A stretch of DNA of 64,000 bases from Pezizomycotina sp. ARF18 (GCA_002224055.1 AZLU01000113.1:62001-126000), one strand, 5' to 3'; positions 12,430 through 25,614 are shown, numbered from the stretch's first letter. Program-made: numbers and translations. Notes: generated by a model from the sequence alone, not told the origin.

Positions 12430-12977
12430 GGGAGATCTTCTATGCTCTCAACCCTGAAATAAGTCGGTTGTGTAAACGCCTATGTCGCGACGGAGGTTTC
12501 TGATGCAGGTGTGGGGCAGATATCTCCTGCGTACCCCAGCGACAACGTGTGGAACCGGCTCTTCAGCCACAGTTTATTGAACAGTTCGCGATTAATTCCT
12601 GGCTTCCATATAGTAACCGATAAGTAGCCAGCAACAAGTTGTGGCATGCACTGGAGCGCGTTTCGTAAATAGCAACTGGCGCGAATAGAGACACCTTTTC
12701 TGCAATTTCGACGCGATGTCCTCTATTCAGAAGTTCTGATAGCTAATCTAATGGCGAGGAGAATCCGAGCCGCGAAATGTACATGTGGCCGTAACCGAAA
12801 TACGACCGTGTAATTTTAGAAACTCGTGCAAACTAAACTAGAATAAGCAGGACGTTGAGAATGTCTTCTCGCTTTCGAGTTCTTTCTTACTTTCGGTTTC
12901 TCCTTTTTCCCATCTTGAGAAGACAATCGCGTTGTACATACATAAGCACGCGAGGTGACACAAGACCGTAGTCGAGG

Positions 12978-14766
12978 ATGGCGCCGTCACCAGCATCTCT
13001 TCCCGTGGACGTCTTCAACGCCATCTTGGACTTCGTCGACGAGAGACGAACTCTAGCAAGGTTGCAACGCGTATGTAACGGCTTCAACAACCTCGTCGCG
13101 CCGAGGCTACGGTCCAAGGTCGAGTTAGTGTACGGGGAGGACGACGGCGTTATTCCCCTGACCCCAAGCTCTTCCCGTTCTCGATGCACTTTCAGCGCTG
13201 GGGAGCCGCAACGCGCCGTTCGTAAAAAAGCTCTCTGTCGATTGCCAGAAGCGTTCGCTCCAGGGATTGACCTCCCGAAGGAGAAGAGCTTCAGGACGTG
13301 CTAGAAGGGGCGTTGGCCAATTGCACTAATCTAGAGAAGTTTCGGTAAAGCCAAAGACAACCATCTCCGGATTCGAACACACGATTCTAAGATTAGCAGC
13401 TAAACTCATTTTATCGTTTTCTTCTTTATCATGTTATTAGCTACTCAAGAGTTAACTTATGGGTCCATCGGAACGACGCGTTCCTCCGACTCTCAAGCTT
13501 GAAGCATCTCAAATCCGTATCTATCATGAATTACATGACCGGCTCCTTGATCGAGAACGCACCGGCGCACATCGATCCCGTGGGCATCTGCCTACCTCCG
13601 ATACCTTGCGGAGAGCTCGCGTGCTTGACGATCCACGGGATCAACGGCAACCTCTCCAGGACCGTCGAATCGCTGGCGGAGACGTTCCTCGGCTCACCCA
13701 AATTACAGACTCTGGATTTAGCGGCAGACTTTTACCGAACTTTCCAATACAAAGGTAGTAACAGGGCGGAGTTTCGCTTCGGCTGGTTTGGCGAAAATAT
13801 CTTCAAAGAAATTTGCAAAGCGTACGCCCTGAAGACCTGGGGGACGAATTGCGGAAGCTGAAGCTGCGCAGCCTGAGGCTCGGCTCGGGATATACCTCAC
13901 CGGCGTGCCCACGAAAAGCGGACCCGCTACGCATCCGAGGCGATCGATCTCAGTTTCCTGAAAGAGTTCCGCTACGACCCGAGTCCTAAAGACTACGGCG
14001 GGACGGGCGCAGCAACTGGCAAGCTATTTCGGCGGCCGCCGGCAACCTCGCATCGCTTTCTGTGGCAAGGATTACGTCGGAGATGCTGTGGTGGTTCGAG
14101 GATCGCGGATCCTGGCAGGAAAATGCCTGAGAGTTTGAGGTGCTGGAGCCACGGGACGAGAGCGATCTGCGGAGCTTGCTGGACGTTTTGGGGCTGAAGA
14201 GACGGGGACGCTGAGATCGCTGCACTTCGTCGCGAGCAAGCCGTTCTCGAGAGATATCTTAAAGGCAATCGCGCGAAAGCTACCGCTACTCGAGGAGTTG
14301 GTTTTCAACGCTTTTGCACTCCACGAGTCGGAGCAGCTAGACCCGCGGGACGCTTGGGTTGCCGATAATGTAGCAACAGTAGAGAAACCCCCAGGGCCGA
14401 TGATATGCCATGCCTTCTTTTAATTCCCTGGCCTTGCCCCTTTCTAAACATCACTGACGATAGAATATATCACATATGCAGCCCATCCCCGGAATCGTCG
14501 AAGAGCTCTCGGCGCTAAAACGCTGAAGCACGTCGTATTCGGGATCAACGGAGCCCTCGCGTCGTTGAGGAATTCAAACTCGCAATCAGCAATTTGCTCG
14601 GCGTATCGGATAGTTTTCAGGTATTAGAGCTGGTAAGCTTCGGTGGCGAGCTGACGAGCGCAACATCCTCCTGGACATGAGGAACAGGGTGGACATTACA
14701 GGGTACAGCCAGGTGTCGATGACGGCATTCAAGTCCGCTCGTCAAGATCTCGACGGCGGAGTATGA
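12978..14766 (+). CDS. F-box protein, array copy 3
   Basis: The ATG at 12978 opens MAPSPASLPVDVFNAILDFV, a clear F-box start, followed by ERRTLARLQRVCNGFNNLVA and RSKVELVYGEDDGV, matching copy 2 block by block. A probable intron lies at about 13345-13440. The C-terminal part has LTIHGINGNLSRTVESLAE and FLGSPKLQTLDLAADFY (13620-13740), equivalent to VHGIHG and LLGSPNLRALDLAA in copy 2. Near 14490, PIPGIVEELSALK matches the copy 2 segment ILIEELSALK. The 13880-14480 stretch reads through several frames. The stop at 14766 is the best guess. Lineage-specific expansion of F-box adaptors is common in Pezizomycotina. Confidence 0.65.
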
Positions 14767-17081
14767 ATGGAGAGCTATGGAGGAGTAATAGAAGGTAACC
14801 AGGAAGGAAGACACGAGGTTTCGGAAAATATAGCTACGGAACGGGCTTTCAGGGCACTCCTATTACCCTCATGATCTTACATTTTACCTTGGACTGAAAA
14901 CTCTTAATGAAGCGTCTAATAAAGAAGATTGAGTTTCATTAATCTATATCGGTCACGTATTCCCTTTGGAGCAAAAATACCTCTATGAATCTCATATTAC
15001 TGTTTAATTGTATTATAACTATAACTAAACCTCGTGTACGATATATATTCAATACCGTCTTTACGTATAACCGGGATATTAAGAACAAGAAACCGAGCGG
15101 AAACCCTTTAATAGCCCATAGACTCGAAAGTCGAGTGGAACACCGATTCAGGTGAAATTGTTGGCCGTTCTTTTCTCTTCGCGTGTCTCCTTCAGTTCAC
15201 GCGAGAGGACAGGTAATCCTGTCGCTTCGCGTGCCGTTCCGCGTTTTTGACACCCACCACCCTCGTCTCCACGATACTACATCAGCATGCCACTTCGAAA
15301 TGTCGCTTGAGTACGGATCAGAAAATGATTTTCCCAGTTCTACTTCGTCTACCCTTGTCTTTTTTTTTCGGTACTTAAGCGTAACCCGTTCTTCACCGGC
15401 GATAGCGAAATGAAGAGGAAACCATGGTCATTGATCGCCAATGTTTCTCTTATAACGCGTATCTCGGTCGATAGGAGGGAAAGTCGTGTCGTACTTGTGT
15501 AACGATATAAGTAAACGTGATATAGATGTAACTGTTGCATGCCTACGAGGGTTCTTCTTATCTCATCTCATCTATATGGCATGACAGTTTTCGAAATTTC
15601 GAAATTTTATAACTCCCTGTCAGTTAAGTAGAGGGGCCTTCTATTTTTGGAGAAGTGAAAGAAGCTGCGATAGCTTTAAAATTGACATCGCAGTATCCTC
15701 TATTGACACCGCTGGCTCGGTTTTCTCCGCCGTCTAAACAGCAAAGTTCAGGACCCCACGTTGGCAGCTTAAAGCCCGCTAATAGGCTCAGCGCCGCCGA
15801 AAGTCTGAGGCGGTCAATCGAAGTCTAACGCATCTCGCCTTGAAGGATTCTACTAAATGTCTTAATCTCAAACGATTTCACCTCGTAATTGATGTCAACA
15901 ATGAACGTCTGGTGTCACAGAACAACGAAATTCCTTGTCTGACGTAGGCAGATTTGCCATTTTAGAACTCAGGGGGAATCGCATATTTCTCTGGAAGGAT
16001 CTTCGGCTTTAGCCGTTTTCTGTTCCTCACGAGACGTCCAATTATAAACATCCTCTTGCTCTCTCGCTTTCCCGATTGATTGATTGACGAATAAGGGTCT
16101 TGTCTCCTTAGAATCATTCGCCGACACAATTTTATTATTACCTTATTATAATTAATCCGTGCTTCGTATTCTCCTCTTCAAATCCCGCATGGCCGCATGA
16201 TATTCCCTCCCCAGCTTCCTTGATTGCGGTCAATGCGTCGTACGTCCCGTACCCCCACCCAAAGAATTTGGTGGTCGGAGGGCACTCATTCGGGGCATTT
16301 TAACCGGATTAAGGAGCTTGGAGGGAAGAAAGAAAACAGAAGGCAGATCACAGGCATTGACCGCAGTTATTTCCGCGGATCTATACGCCAAATCGCAGGC
16401 AGGAGACAAGCTGCCAAAGTATAGCAAAAACAGATATTCGGGATTCGTAGTATAGCACTAATGCTGAGATGAGCGCACAACAACGAACGATGATAAGCTG
16501 AAAAAAAAGGGAAAGAAGTTCTATAGTAATATAATCCGAACGCCTTTATATCCAGGATACTTGTTCTTAAGGAATAGAAATTTGTCACGTCACGTAAGCA
16601 GTGCAGAATTCTCTCACTGTTATGTCTTATAATAATATTTCATCTGTTATTAACATACATGTTTTTTTGTCTCCATTTAGCTTCCCCGTATTGTCTCTTC
16701 TCGCAGTCTCAAATATTTCCGATCGATCGATAATCACGAGCGTACGACAAAATAATTTTCTTCCGTTGTTGTCCTGGTCCAATTATATTACCACGTCGTT
16801 CGCCCCATCTCTGACACTTTGGGGTCACAGTGCTACTAGTATTCGCAGTACCAGTTTTTTCATATATATTTTCGATTCACCCCCACAATACACCATTCGA
16901 ACTAGCCGATATACTTTTAAACAGTCGCCTGAAGATTTTCTAAACGAGACGAGATTGTTTCATCCTAAAATTCCTAATGTCGTTGGTCCAAGCGACGGGC
17001 GCTCGCGGCTCACGGTAGCATACGGACCTTTACGACTTGAACTTCACGACAAACAGAAAACCCCGCTATTGAACGACCACC
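14767..17081. other. gene-free intergenic stretch
   Basis: About 2.3 kb with no supported gene. Small palindromic AT elements (TTTCGAAATTTCGAAATTTT near 15592) and ATTGATTGATTGA near 16074 are present. The long frame beginning at 16601 becomes protein-like only near its end, where it enters the next gene. No tRNA A/B-box pair found. Confidence 0.6.
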
Positions 17082-18602
17082 ATGGCGCTATCACACCTCC
17101 TACGGAGGCTCATCACTCCCGCGAACCCTCACCCCGACCTCTCCCAACATCCCTCGACACTCTACAAATACACATCCTCATCGTCATCTACGTCTTTGAA
17201 GCGGTTGCCATATTTTTCGTCGGGTTGAGGATATACTGCCGCTGAAACGGTTAAAGACCTTGTATATGACGGACTGGCTTTTGCTCGTAGCTTGGTATGA
17301 GGGATATACGTCTTCGGAATCGCCCTAAGAACGAAATGGGAATTAATTTCCAGGTGCTAACTTCTGAGAGAAACGAAAATAGCTTTTACAAATTACGGTA
17401 CAGGTACTCAACATCTATGAGATGCTGGAATCACTGAGATCGTTCGCGGACTATCACCCCACTACTAGTGTACGATTTCCCATTTCGAGTTGTGAACTAA
17501 ACATCCTTTGAGGTTTCATCGTAGCGCTAATATCAATATAGTACACCTTCGACGCAATATTCATAACCTTCGCCGTCTTCTGGGCCATGCGCATGAGCAT
17601 ATCCCTCCTCTTCCTTGAGATATTCAACGAGAAGCGCGCAAGTACATCATCTACACTTTCATGACCATCGTAACCCTCAGCAGTCTCACTAGCATCATAG
17701 TACGCGACATAACCTCGCTCTTTCATTCCTAATAATCTCGAGTTATATTATATTTGGGACTAATCGCATTAATATTACAGTTCCTCTGTCATATTGTGTT
17801 CCGTTATACCCCGGTACCGTCGAAGCATTGTTTGCAGGATGCTCCTACCAGAGTCTTATAGCGATGGAGCTCGCGTGCGCGACGGGGTTTGCTGTTTGAT
17901 TGTGTGCCGTTATACTACCGATCGTGCCGATATGGCAGCTCAGCATGAGCAGAGCGAAGAAGAGTTCGTCTACCAATCTTTCCACGATATCAAACCAAGA
18001 CGACATCATACTGATCAGTTTTTGTTTTCTCCTATATCCGTAACGGTAATCTTCATGCTCGGCTGGCTCACCATCGCCTCCTCGACATCCGCCTCTACGT
18101 CGCCACAAAACTCCTCCTTTCGGGTCCTCAACCGCCCGGCGAATGTCAAACTTCACAATCTTCGCCGCCGTAGAATTACATACGGGCCTCATCGCCTCTT
18201 CGTTAATCGCCTGCTGGGGTGATATAAGGCGGTGGTGCCAGCCGCTTAAACGTAGACTCCACGATTTCTTTTCTTCGATACATCACCACGGCGACGAAAC
18301 CGGGATTCGGACGGGAAGGATGTGTCGGGGACGGATCAGACGGATAGTATTTGGAGTAGGCTTGCGGGATGGAGGAGGCAGAGGGAGAGCAAAGAGAGCG
18401 GAGGAGTATATTGAGTACGACAAGGTTCTGGCTAGTACGCAGAGGAGCGGGTATGGCGAGGTACGATGTTGGGAGCGATAGGAAGGAGGGCGCGATCATG
18501 TTGGAGGATGTTTCTGCTTCGAGAATGGGATGGCTGACGGTGCGGAGCGCAGACGAGCTCGAGTATATGCTCAAGAGCAGGATAGAGATAAGGATAAACT
18601 AG
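17082..18602 (+). CDS. PTH11-like / fungal rhodopsin-domain integral membrane protein
   Basis: The start is set at 17082, where CCACCATGG is a near-ideal context; one base is then out of register with ITPPTEAHHSREPSP. Helix 1 follows (LQIHILIVIYVFEAVAIFF), then VGLRIYCR and MTDWLLLVAW. These are the hallmarks of the fungal plasma-membrane family with 'lRlyaR' and 'DYL..vAw' between helices 1 and 2. Later segments include FITFAVFWAMRMSISLLFLE (near 17560), YIIYTFMTIVTLSSLTSI (near 17645), a block near 17865-17945 that is hydrophobic only when frames are mixed, and VTVIFMLGWLTIASSTSAST (near 18042). The hydrophilic tail ends MLKSRIEIRIN. Introns are likely near 17297, 17350-17402 and 17720-17780. 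Members act in surface sensing or remain unassigned. Several frame changes. Confidence 0.65.
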
Positions 18603-18939
18603 GCGACGCATCGGAAATGTTTGAGATGGTTATTATAGACGTGGTTGGAGTGGAGCAATTGCATCATACGTTTTTGTGTTTTCAAGTTAGCATGTTGGGT
18701 AGTAGCATTTCCGGTGTACATTCGTCGATATTATATTGTTTTTGTATAAAACATAGATACCCAATTGTAATTATTGTTATTCGTAGAACTACAGGAAGCA
18801 CTTCGAAGGTATGATTACAAAGGGCTAAGAAGGAGCAGCGAGAAGTATATGTACTCCTGAAGGATGTAGAAGAGAGTATCGATCAGGTCCTGATGCATGT
18901 TGGAGACTTTCTTATATAAATGTACAATTATCAACGCTC
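18603..18939. other. intergenic spacer
   Basis: AT-rich sequence between convergent genes. No coding or RNA signal was found. Confidence 0.6.
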
Positions 18940-19430
18940 TCAAAACCTAACCACTGCCACTGCATTGTAAATATGAGATGAAACGCTAAAGTGACACTGT
19001 CTGCTCAACCTCCTCCTGCACAGGGCGAAAGAGGTCCGAATACCGTCTCCTGCCCCTACCCGTCCCCGCGCTCTCGTCGGCTCCAATATCATCGCATGGG
19101 TCTCAGGTCCCACCGCAGCCCTCTCCTTCAGCTCCACCCAACACCATTCTTCCGCTCCTGGGCCGCTCACAGGCCCGTCCGTGCAACCCCGAAGCCCAGC
19201 TTCGTCGGGTTCATCGAGGTTGTATCTCGCTTGGCGTAAACGACGATACCCGAACCTCGTAACGCTACTCCCACCCGCCCCGACGATTGTGACGATCGCG
19301 GTTTGCTCGGCTACGTAGTACGCCGCTTTGCCGCCTTCGGTATCATGAATATGTCGAGCCACCAGACTACTACGACGCCGGCGAGGATAGCGAGGAGGGT
19401 TAGGACGCTTGTTACTATTAATCGCGACAT
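18940..19430 (-). CDS. small single-pass membrane protein, unknown function
   Basis: The ATG at 19430 gives MSRLIVTSVLTLLAILAGVV, a typical signal anchor ending VVWWLDIFMIP. A frame change near 19345 then leads into the minus frame containing GGKAAYYVAEQTAIVTIVGA and LRQARYNLDEPDEAGLRG, continuing with a polar tail to 18940. Length about 160 residues: one N-terminal TM helix followed by a hydrophilic region. Convergent with the PTH11-like gene. No family recognised. Confidence 0.5.
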
Positions 19431-20354
19431 TTTTTATTGTTAACTGAAACGTAAGTTGTGCGGTGTCACCTTTGCTAAAAGCTTAGAGTGTACCCTCTGT
19501 GATAGCAAGTGTTTATTTCTTATAAGCAGAATTTAGAGTTCTCGATTGTCTCGAGACTGGTTAGTCGAATTATTGGCGGAATCAAGATTCTAGACTCGGG
19601 CACGCCCTCATACACCGTCGACGCTACTGCATTCCAGACTCTGTAGGCTTTTCCTTCAACATCCTCACACTTCTTGTATTATGCGCGTGAGAGAAGGGGA
19701 TTTGGAATTGATCAAGGTCCAGACCCTAGAACCTTAAAGCTGTTTTCCGTTTGTTATACGAGGTTCTGCTATCGATGACGATGAGAGTTCAGAATGGCCG
19801 AAAGTTCAAGCCAATAACCATGGCGGAAGCTTAGTATAGAGTAAATGGCCATGAACAACGCGTGGCTATAGGTATTTTTCATGGCGCTCGAATCACCATT
19901 CACTCTAAACTGCAGGGACTGGAACAGATGAGCAGAAGTTTTTCTTCTTTCTTCTATCAAGTAGCTTTTATCTAACGAAGGAGGAAATCTAAGTACAAAG
20001 AGAAATTCTTAGAGTCCAGATAGCCATTAGAAGGCATCTAAAATGCAGAGGTATGTATCTACAGTGGATAATACCAGTCAACGAGTATTTGAAAACGAAT
20101 CGAAGATTGATATGATTTGAGGTATCAAAAGAATGTAAAAGCAAATGACAAACAGCAAAAGCAGGTTTTTCCGGTTAAGGTCTCTAGAAGGGTATCTAGA
20201 GAAAAACGAAAGAAAAAAGCAAAGGGACGACGTAAAGTCAACAAAAAGAAAGAAAAAAAAAGAGTCATTGAGAAGGGCTTGTTCTCAGGTTGAAGCTCTC
20301 TGAGAGCGCGAGGTGAAGGCATCGCAATTTTAGAAGCGCGATACGTTCCGCTTT
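19431..20354. other. intergenic, no gene seen
   Basis: Includes the presumed upstream region of the small membrane protein (near 19435-19700) and A-rich sequence downstream of the subtilase (20200-20265, AAAGAAAGAAAAAAAAAGAG). The minus frame over 20125-20350 is read-through past the subtilase stop. Confidence 0.5.
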
Positions 20355-21832
20355 TCAAGAGGATGCGCTCATTACTTCCTGTTGTTCGATGCGACTGAAG
20401 TAGCAGTCGAGCCAGGCATTCCAGTCGGTGAGTTTGTCGCAGTCGTCGCACAGTTCTGGGGCTCGCTGGGGTTCCGGTCCTCGCCACGTTCCCGGGTCCG
20501 GGTCGGCGCCGCCGCCGCAGACCATGGTCGCGGGGTACCGTTCTGGCCGTTGTAGGCGATCTTGTTGGGGGAGTCGTGGATGTTGCCGGTGAGGGCAGGA
20601 GACGGCGCACGCAGTAATCTTGCCGACCATGGCGTCTCCGGCGAGGGACTTGTCGGCGCTGAGGAAGTAGGCTGCGAGACCGGCGGCGAAGGGGGGTAGC
20701 CATGGAGGTCGGAGATGGTGTTTGCTGTTGCGCAAGATTGTCAGTACCAAGAAAAGAGGGGAATATTTTCAAAGTGGAGAATTCTGACTTACGTCTTGCC
20801 GTCGTTCCAGGCGGAGAGAATGTTTTATCCGGGAGCGAAGATGTCAAGGACCTTACAGTTAGTTAGCCAGCTTGCGTGGCGTCCTTGCTAGTCGATGGCA
20901 CCAACGGTGATGGCCTTGGGGCGTTAGAGGGGAAGTGTCCCTAGCGTCGGAACCGTCGTTACCGGCAACGGCGAAGACCATACCCTGCTCGACGATCAGC
21001 GGTAACGGCGTCCTTGAGAGCCTTGGAGTCCCTGTCAGTGCGTCGGTCCACCGAGGACATGCATGGCGACGGAAGGCCTGCCAGACTTCTTCGCTGGCTT
21101 TGGCCGGCCCCAGTTGATACCCTGTGGTGCACCGGACAAGTAGTCCGGAACCCTCACCGCTGAGGACCTTGACACCGTAGATGTGAGCCTTCTTAGCTAC
21201 CCGTAGGTTTACGGCGATGGTGCCGGAGCAGTGAGGTACCGTGGCCGTTTGATTCGTCGTGGTGGCGTTGGTTCCGGAGAAGTCGATGGCGAAGGTGGCT
21301 CGGCCCTCGAATCGGGTGCTGGGCGTAGACACCGGTGTCGATGACGTAGACGTCGATCCCTCTCCGGCAGTCTTCTCGTCGAGTCGTACTCGCCGGTGGC
21401 ATCGCTACCGGGAGCCCTCAGGTGGAGATACGGTTGAGACCCATGGGGCACACCCTCGACGGTTTGCGCTGGGTCGTTGGGGGCGGTCATGATGCGGTAG
21501 ACCTGCTCCTGCTCGATGTACGCGACATCAGGGTCGGCCTGGATTCTTGAGCGTGTCGGGTTCGAACTCTCCGGAGTAACACCTTGAAGCGGCCAATTTG
21601 GAAGGAGTCCTTGACACCCTGAAGTGCTTTTGATGCCGCGGCGCATGATGGCGATGTTTGCTGGTAGGCGTTGACCTCGTCTTTGCAGGTTGACAACGCC
21701 ATGGGGGTCGTCGGCTTGAAGACAACCATGTATTGTTCGGGATCTTGGTACCCGCGGCAGGTCTGCCCCATTGACTGATAGACGCGGTAGCCGATGCCGC
21801 CAGGGCGAGAAGTGATTAAAAAGATAACGCAT
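20355..21832 (-). CDS. secreted subtilisin-like serine protease (S8, proteinase K type)
   Basis: Extracellular endoprotease. The start at 21832 (MRYLFNHF) is followed, after a frame change, by LALAASATAS, a signal peptide. An inhibitor I9 propeptide follows: EQYMVVFKPTTPMA, then DSFQIGRFKVLL and DPDVAYIEQEQVYRI. The catalytic Asp lies in GIDVYVIDTGVY (near 21345). The His region reads GHGT/HCSGTIA (near 21230), followed by VAKKAHIYGVKVLSGEGSGL. The oxyanion Asn is in QGMVFAVAGNDGSDARDTSP (near 20970). The Ser region TS-MATPFAAGLAAYFLSAD is near 20700. An intron of about 60 bases fits near 20725-20790. The C-terminus adds a Cys-containing extension (ELCDDCDKLTDWNAWLDCYF) beyond the usual end. 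At least six frame changes cut it, yet all four active-site regions are recognisable. Confidence 0.85.
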
Positions 21833-24800
21833 GTTGAAGATGTGCCCTATTCGCTTCGCTTTATCCTCGTTGGTTTAGATCGAAGGTGTGAGATGATGAA
21901 CAGTAATCGGCGGCTGTCTATGACTCTTGTGCGTAGAGTCTAAGAAGAGGATTGAGTGAAGATGGGATGAGGATGATGAGAAAAAGTCTCGATCAGCAAG
22001 GCGGATATAGCCTCTATTTCTTCATTCGAACCGACATCGAAAGACTTCAACATCGCGTTTTCGTGTGCCATCAGCAGCGAATGTTAAAGTTAGCAAGTTA
22101 AAAAGTTAGAATAGGTTCAATCCTACATCGCGAAGAGTTAGACGTCCGCTAACACGGTCGGAATAGGATGTTTGAGTTCTCCACATCTTGAAAAAAAGAG
22201 GAACAAAACGGCTCGAGTTGAGGTTCCATTCGTCCAAAAGTTTCGAAAAAGAATTGGCACGCACGTGTGAAAGATGGGCGAGGTTTAAGGTACAATGCCA
22301 ATATGATCTTCAGCAGAAAGGCTTCCGGATCTCGCGATATCAATGCAATGAAGATTCGAAAAAGCTTTGGTAGAATAATGTTTCTTACTATCTGCGTCAC
22401 ATTTTAGCGGCATCTGCAGGCCAAGGCGGACATTTGGTATGATAGATAGTGTGGCGGGTCCGTCGTCTTTGTGCGATATCCGAGTTCACTCTTCCAAGAG
22501 TATGTGAATTACTTATTCTTGCAGTCGAGTCACTTTTCAAGGGACAGCTCTTCATTCAATATCATGCCAGAGCCAAGTGCCCGAGCCAAGACCTTCGACT
22601 TCTACATCATTTAGTAATGAAGTGGGACCTGAAATGCTAGCAAATGAGATATAACCACCAGTATTGATGAAGCGCTTCTAGAGATTTCGAGCCTTAAGGC
22701 CTAATCTCCAGTGAACAGGCAGCGACGAATTGGCACAGGAGGCTAGATGAACAAAGCGCACCGCAGCTTCAGCCTGAGAGGACCGCAAAGCTACGACATG
22801 AAGGAACAGGCTTGACCGTTTTAGTATAGTTGTGTTTGAGCAGTACGCCTCTAACAAAAATCTCATCAACAGTCCCACAAGCTCGAAATATTTTTTACTA
22901 TTGGCGGACAAACGCGCTGTTTAAAGGCTTTAGACATCTTGATTGACGTTTAGGATTTCTAGAAGCAGAGGTAACGTTCAGGCGCGAATGTCTATATTCG
23001 ATGTTGAAGACTTATCTATTTTGTCGCGATATAGTGCTCTTGTCTTTTCGAATTTGCTAGGTAGATCCCTCGTTCCTGAGCGCTCAGATGCAGCTGCAGA
23101 TATACGGTGAATACGTGGAGCTAGTGTGTAAAGCTTCAGCGAAACAAGCAAGGGCGATCGGTATCTTGACTACTACCGTGCCTGCGATTTTTCTCTATCT
23201 CAACATTTCATACTTGCAAGTTGGAATCTTTATAGTCGATAATTGACGTAAAGGTATCGACACACCGAAATTCGAATGTAGCACTACATACGAAGATGTC
23301 TGGAGACGGTTCGTTAGTTAGCGAGATGCCCTTGTAGATGCACAGGGAATCCAGACTTTCGCCCCAAGAGTCTATCTATTGCTACCTTGGGTATAAACTA
23401 GAAAGGGCTAACATGAACAGACGGCCGGGAGATGGACCTCCACTCGGCCAGTCATCGCAAGCGAAGCCAAGCGACACGGGAGACGTAAACGGGGAGGAGA
23501 CGGGCAGAAGGAGGAGATTCAAGTTGATCCGTTCGAAATTCGCACTTTTCCATGCAGGTACCATGGAGGAGAAATAATGCCGTGCTAATGCACTGACGGT
23601 CCAATATGCACGAAATACCTGTGTTTGTACTGAGTATGTCTCTGCTGAAATTTAAAAGCTATCTACCAGGGCTCGAATTGCCACAAAGGACAAAGTGGAG
23701 ACTCCGGCGGCTCAAAGATTTGAAGCCGTAGATATTCTCGAAATTTCCGTATTTTCTCCGAGATTTAAGCGTTGTTTCTCCGGAAGAGAAAGCTACTAGC
23801 AGTCTCGGCGACAAGTTTTCCCAGGTAACTTCCAATTCAGGAGATGAAGCCTGTTCATGTTATAAACCTGTGATAACGGTTTTTGATCCAGTGACGGCAG
23901 GAACCTGGTATATATTATTCTCGAACAGTAGTTCGTTAAAGGGGCTCCATTTCCCCGTTCGTTGTATCAGTTCAACATCTGCTAGTGATAAAATTGCGTC
24001 ACCGCACCGATGCCGAGTTCAAGAAGTGAGCTATAGTCAAGATAATTAATAGAAGATGCAGATCCTGTCCTTGACCGTACTCAAAAGCATGTGCACTTCT
24101 TATCTTTGGCCTGGAGCCGGATCTGCATGTCAGATACGGCTCGCCATTGGATTGTAGAGACACGGCAGATCGGCGCTAAGCCCTCATGAGATGCGTTTTC
24201 GACATCTGATCAGCGAATTCCGAATACGTCTACGCTTGCTGAGAGCGCTGAGCAAGAATATGATATGGTCGATCGCTATTTCGTCGGGATTTCAAGAACG
24301 TAAACTTGAACACAAACGTTGGCCGTCTCGAGAAGATTGCTTCGATTCGGCTCCTCGAAACATTTTAAAACGTTATGCTATGAGCAGCTTACGAAATCTC
24401 CTACAGATCATGAGTTAAAGCTGCGTTATCCATTTTCACACCAATGTACTTCTCGTAGCTCATCGAAAGACGTATTTCGTAGAAACCTTTGTAAACGATC
24501 AGACGTCAGCCCTTAAGGTACAAGGGGAAATCATATCCTTAATTGGATCCATGGCATTCAAGCTCAAGAGCAAACAAGAGGATACATAGAGTCTTCAAGT
24601 GCGGGGTAAAGCCAGCCGAACAGCTAGCCACGGGGAACTTTCTTTCATTCTCTCGTAATGATACACCTTACCTGCATATTCCGTCATCTGCAGTGGACGA
24701 TGAGGATAATGTGGCAACCATTGCTAGGTTACCTGGAGAACATGGCAATGGTGGGTTCAGTCAATACCGAATCTTACCCTTATATAGAAAGAAATCGTGT

Positions 24801-25614
24801 CGTCGCAGCTCTACGCCAATGGTCCCACTTGTCTATCGCAGTATAGTCCACTAGTGAATGAATAGGCAGCCGCTGTAGATAATGAAGACTCCGTTAAGAC
24901 TGGTTTACATACTTGCATCTGGGGTTGTAATTCTTAGGGTTGTACGAGAAGAGTTGTACAATCGCCGATATCCAGCCAGACACACTTGAGGAAATATGAA
25001 AGTAATTAATATTGAGGAGAAAAGATTGATCGGACACCTTTATATATCAGTATATGACCAATCTCTCCCATACACAGTGCATCGATGTCAATGGTGTAAA
25101 AACTGCTTCAGCTACTCATTCACTATCTTTGTAGCTCTTTTGAGGGGGTATCAGGACCAGCCTCCTCCAGTCCTTCCTCGTGATATCACGGCGGCATTTG
25201 GCATAGCACAACTGCTCCCACGCAAGATGAAGAAAAGGACTTCGTGTGACGGGACCGGATGTTTAATATCAGGTTCCGTAACCAGCCACAGTCAGCGTTT
25301 ATTACCAGCCACAATGTGCCACAGGTCCTTTAATTGCGGGCTTTCGGGAGCCGGTCCGCTTTTCTTGACCCAGTAAAATTGCTCGCGCACAGACCAAGCC
25401 AAATCTTTAACTAAAATTGTCGGCTTTTTTTTTGCTTTTTTTTTCTTTTTTTTGCTTTTTTTTCAAATTTCTGTTCCTCCACAAAAAAAAAAAAAAAAAA
25501 AAAAAAGCCAACGAACTCCTTTTTCTTTTTCTCTATCGTTACATCATCGGAGGACTTCAATCCGAATTGAAGTGCATCCTTTGCCCTTGGTACAACAACA
25601 AACGGATGGCAGTC
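21833..25614. other. 3.8-kb stretch without an assignable gene
   Basis: Many short frames and no family motif. The best protein-like stretch is plus 23765-24050, an open frame without an ATG start (VVSPEEKATSSLGDKF, then YKPVITVFDPVTAGTWYILF). It is preceded in another frame by KDKVETPAAQRFEAVDILEI. This may be a decayed or frame-damaged gene. A 126-codon plus frame at 24996-25376 has six Cys but no recognisable family. Promoter sequence for the P450 should lie at the right end. Confidence 0.4.
25425..25506. repeat. T-rich tract followed by A24 homopolymer
   Basis: T9-10 runs separated by single G or C (25425-25463) are followed after about 19 bases by 24 consecutive A (25483-25506), so the two arms could pair as a long imperfect hairpin. 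It lies 110 bases upstream of the P450 start. It could be a nucleosome-excluding promoter element or simple-sequence expansion. Confidence 0.7.

Noticed and set aside
13360-13400. GTTCGAATCC B-box-like sequence on the minus strand
   Set aside because: No matching A-box, acceptor stem or T-stem; it lies in a probable F-box intron.
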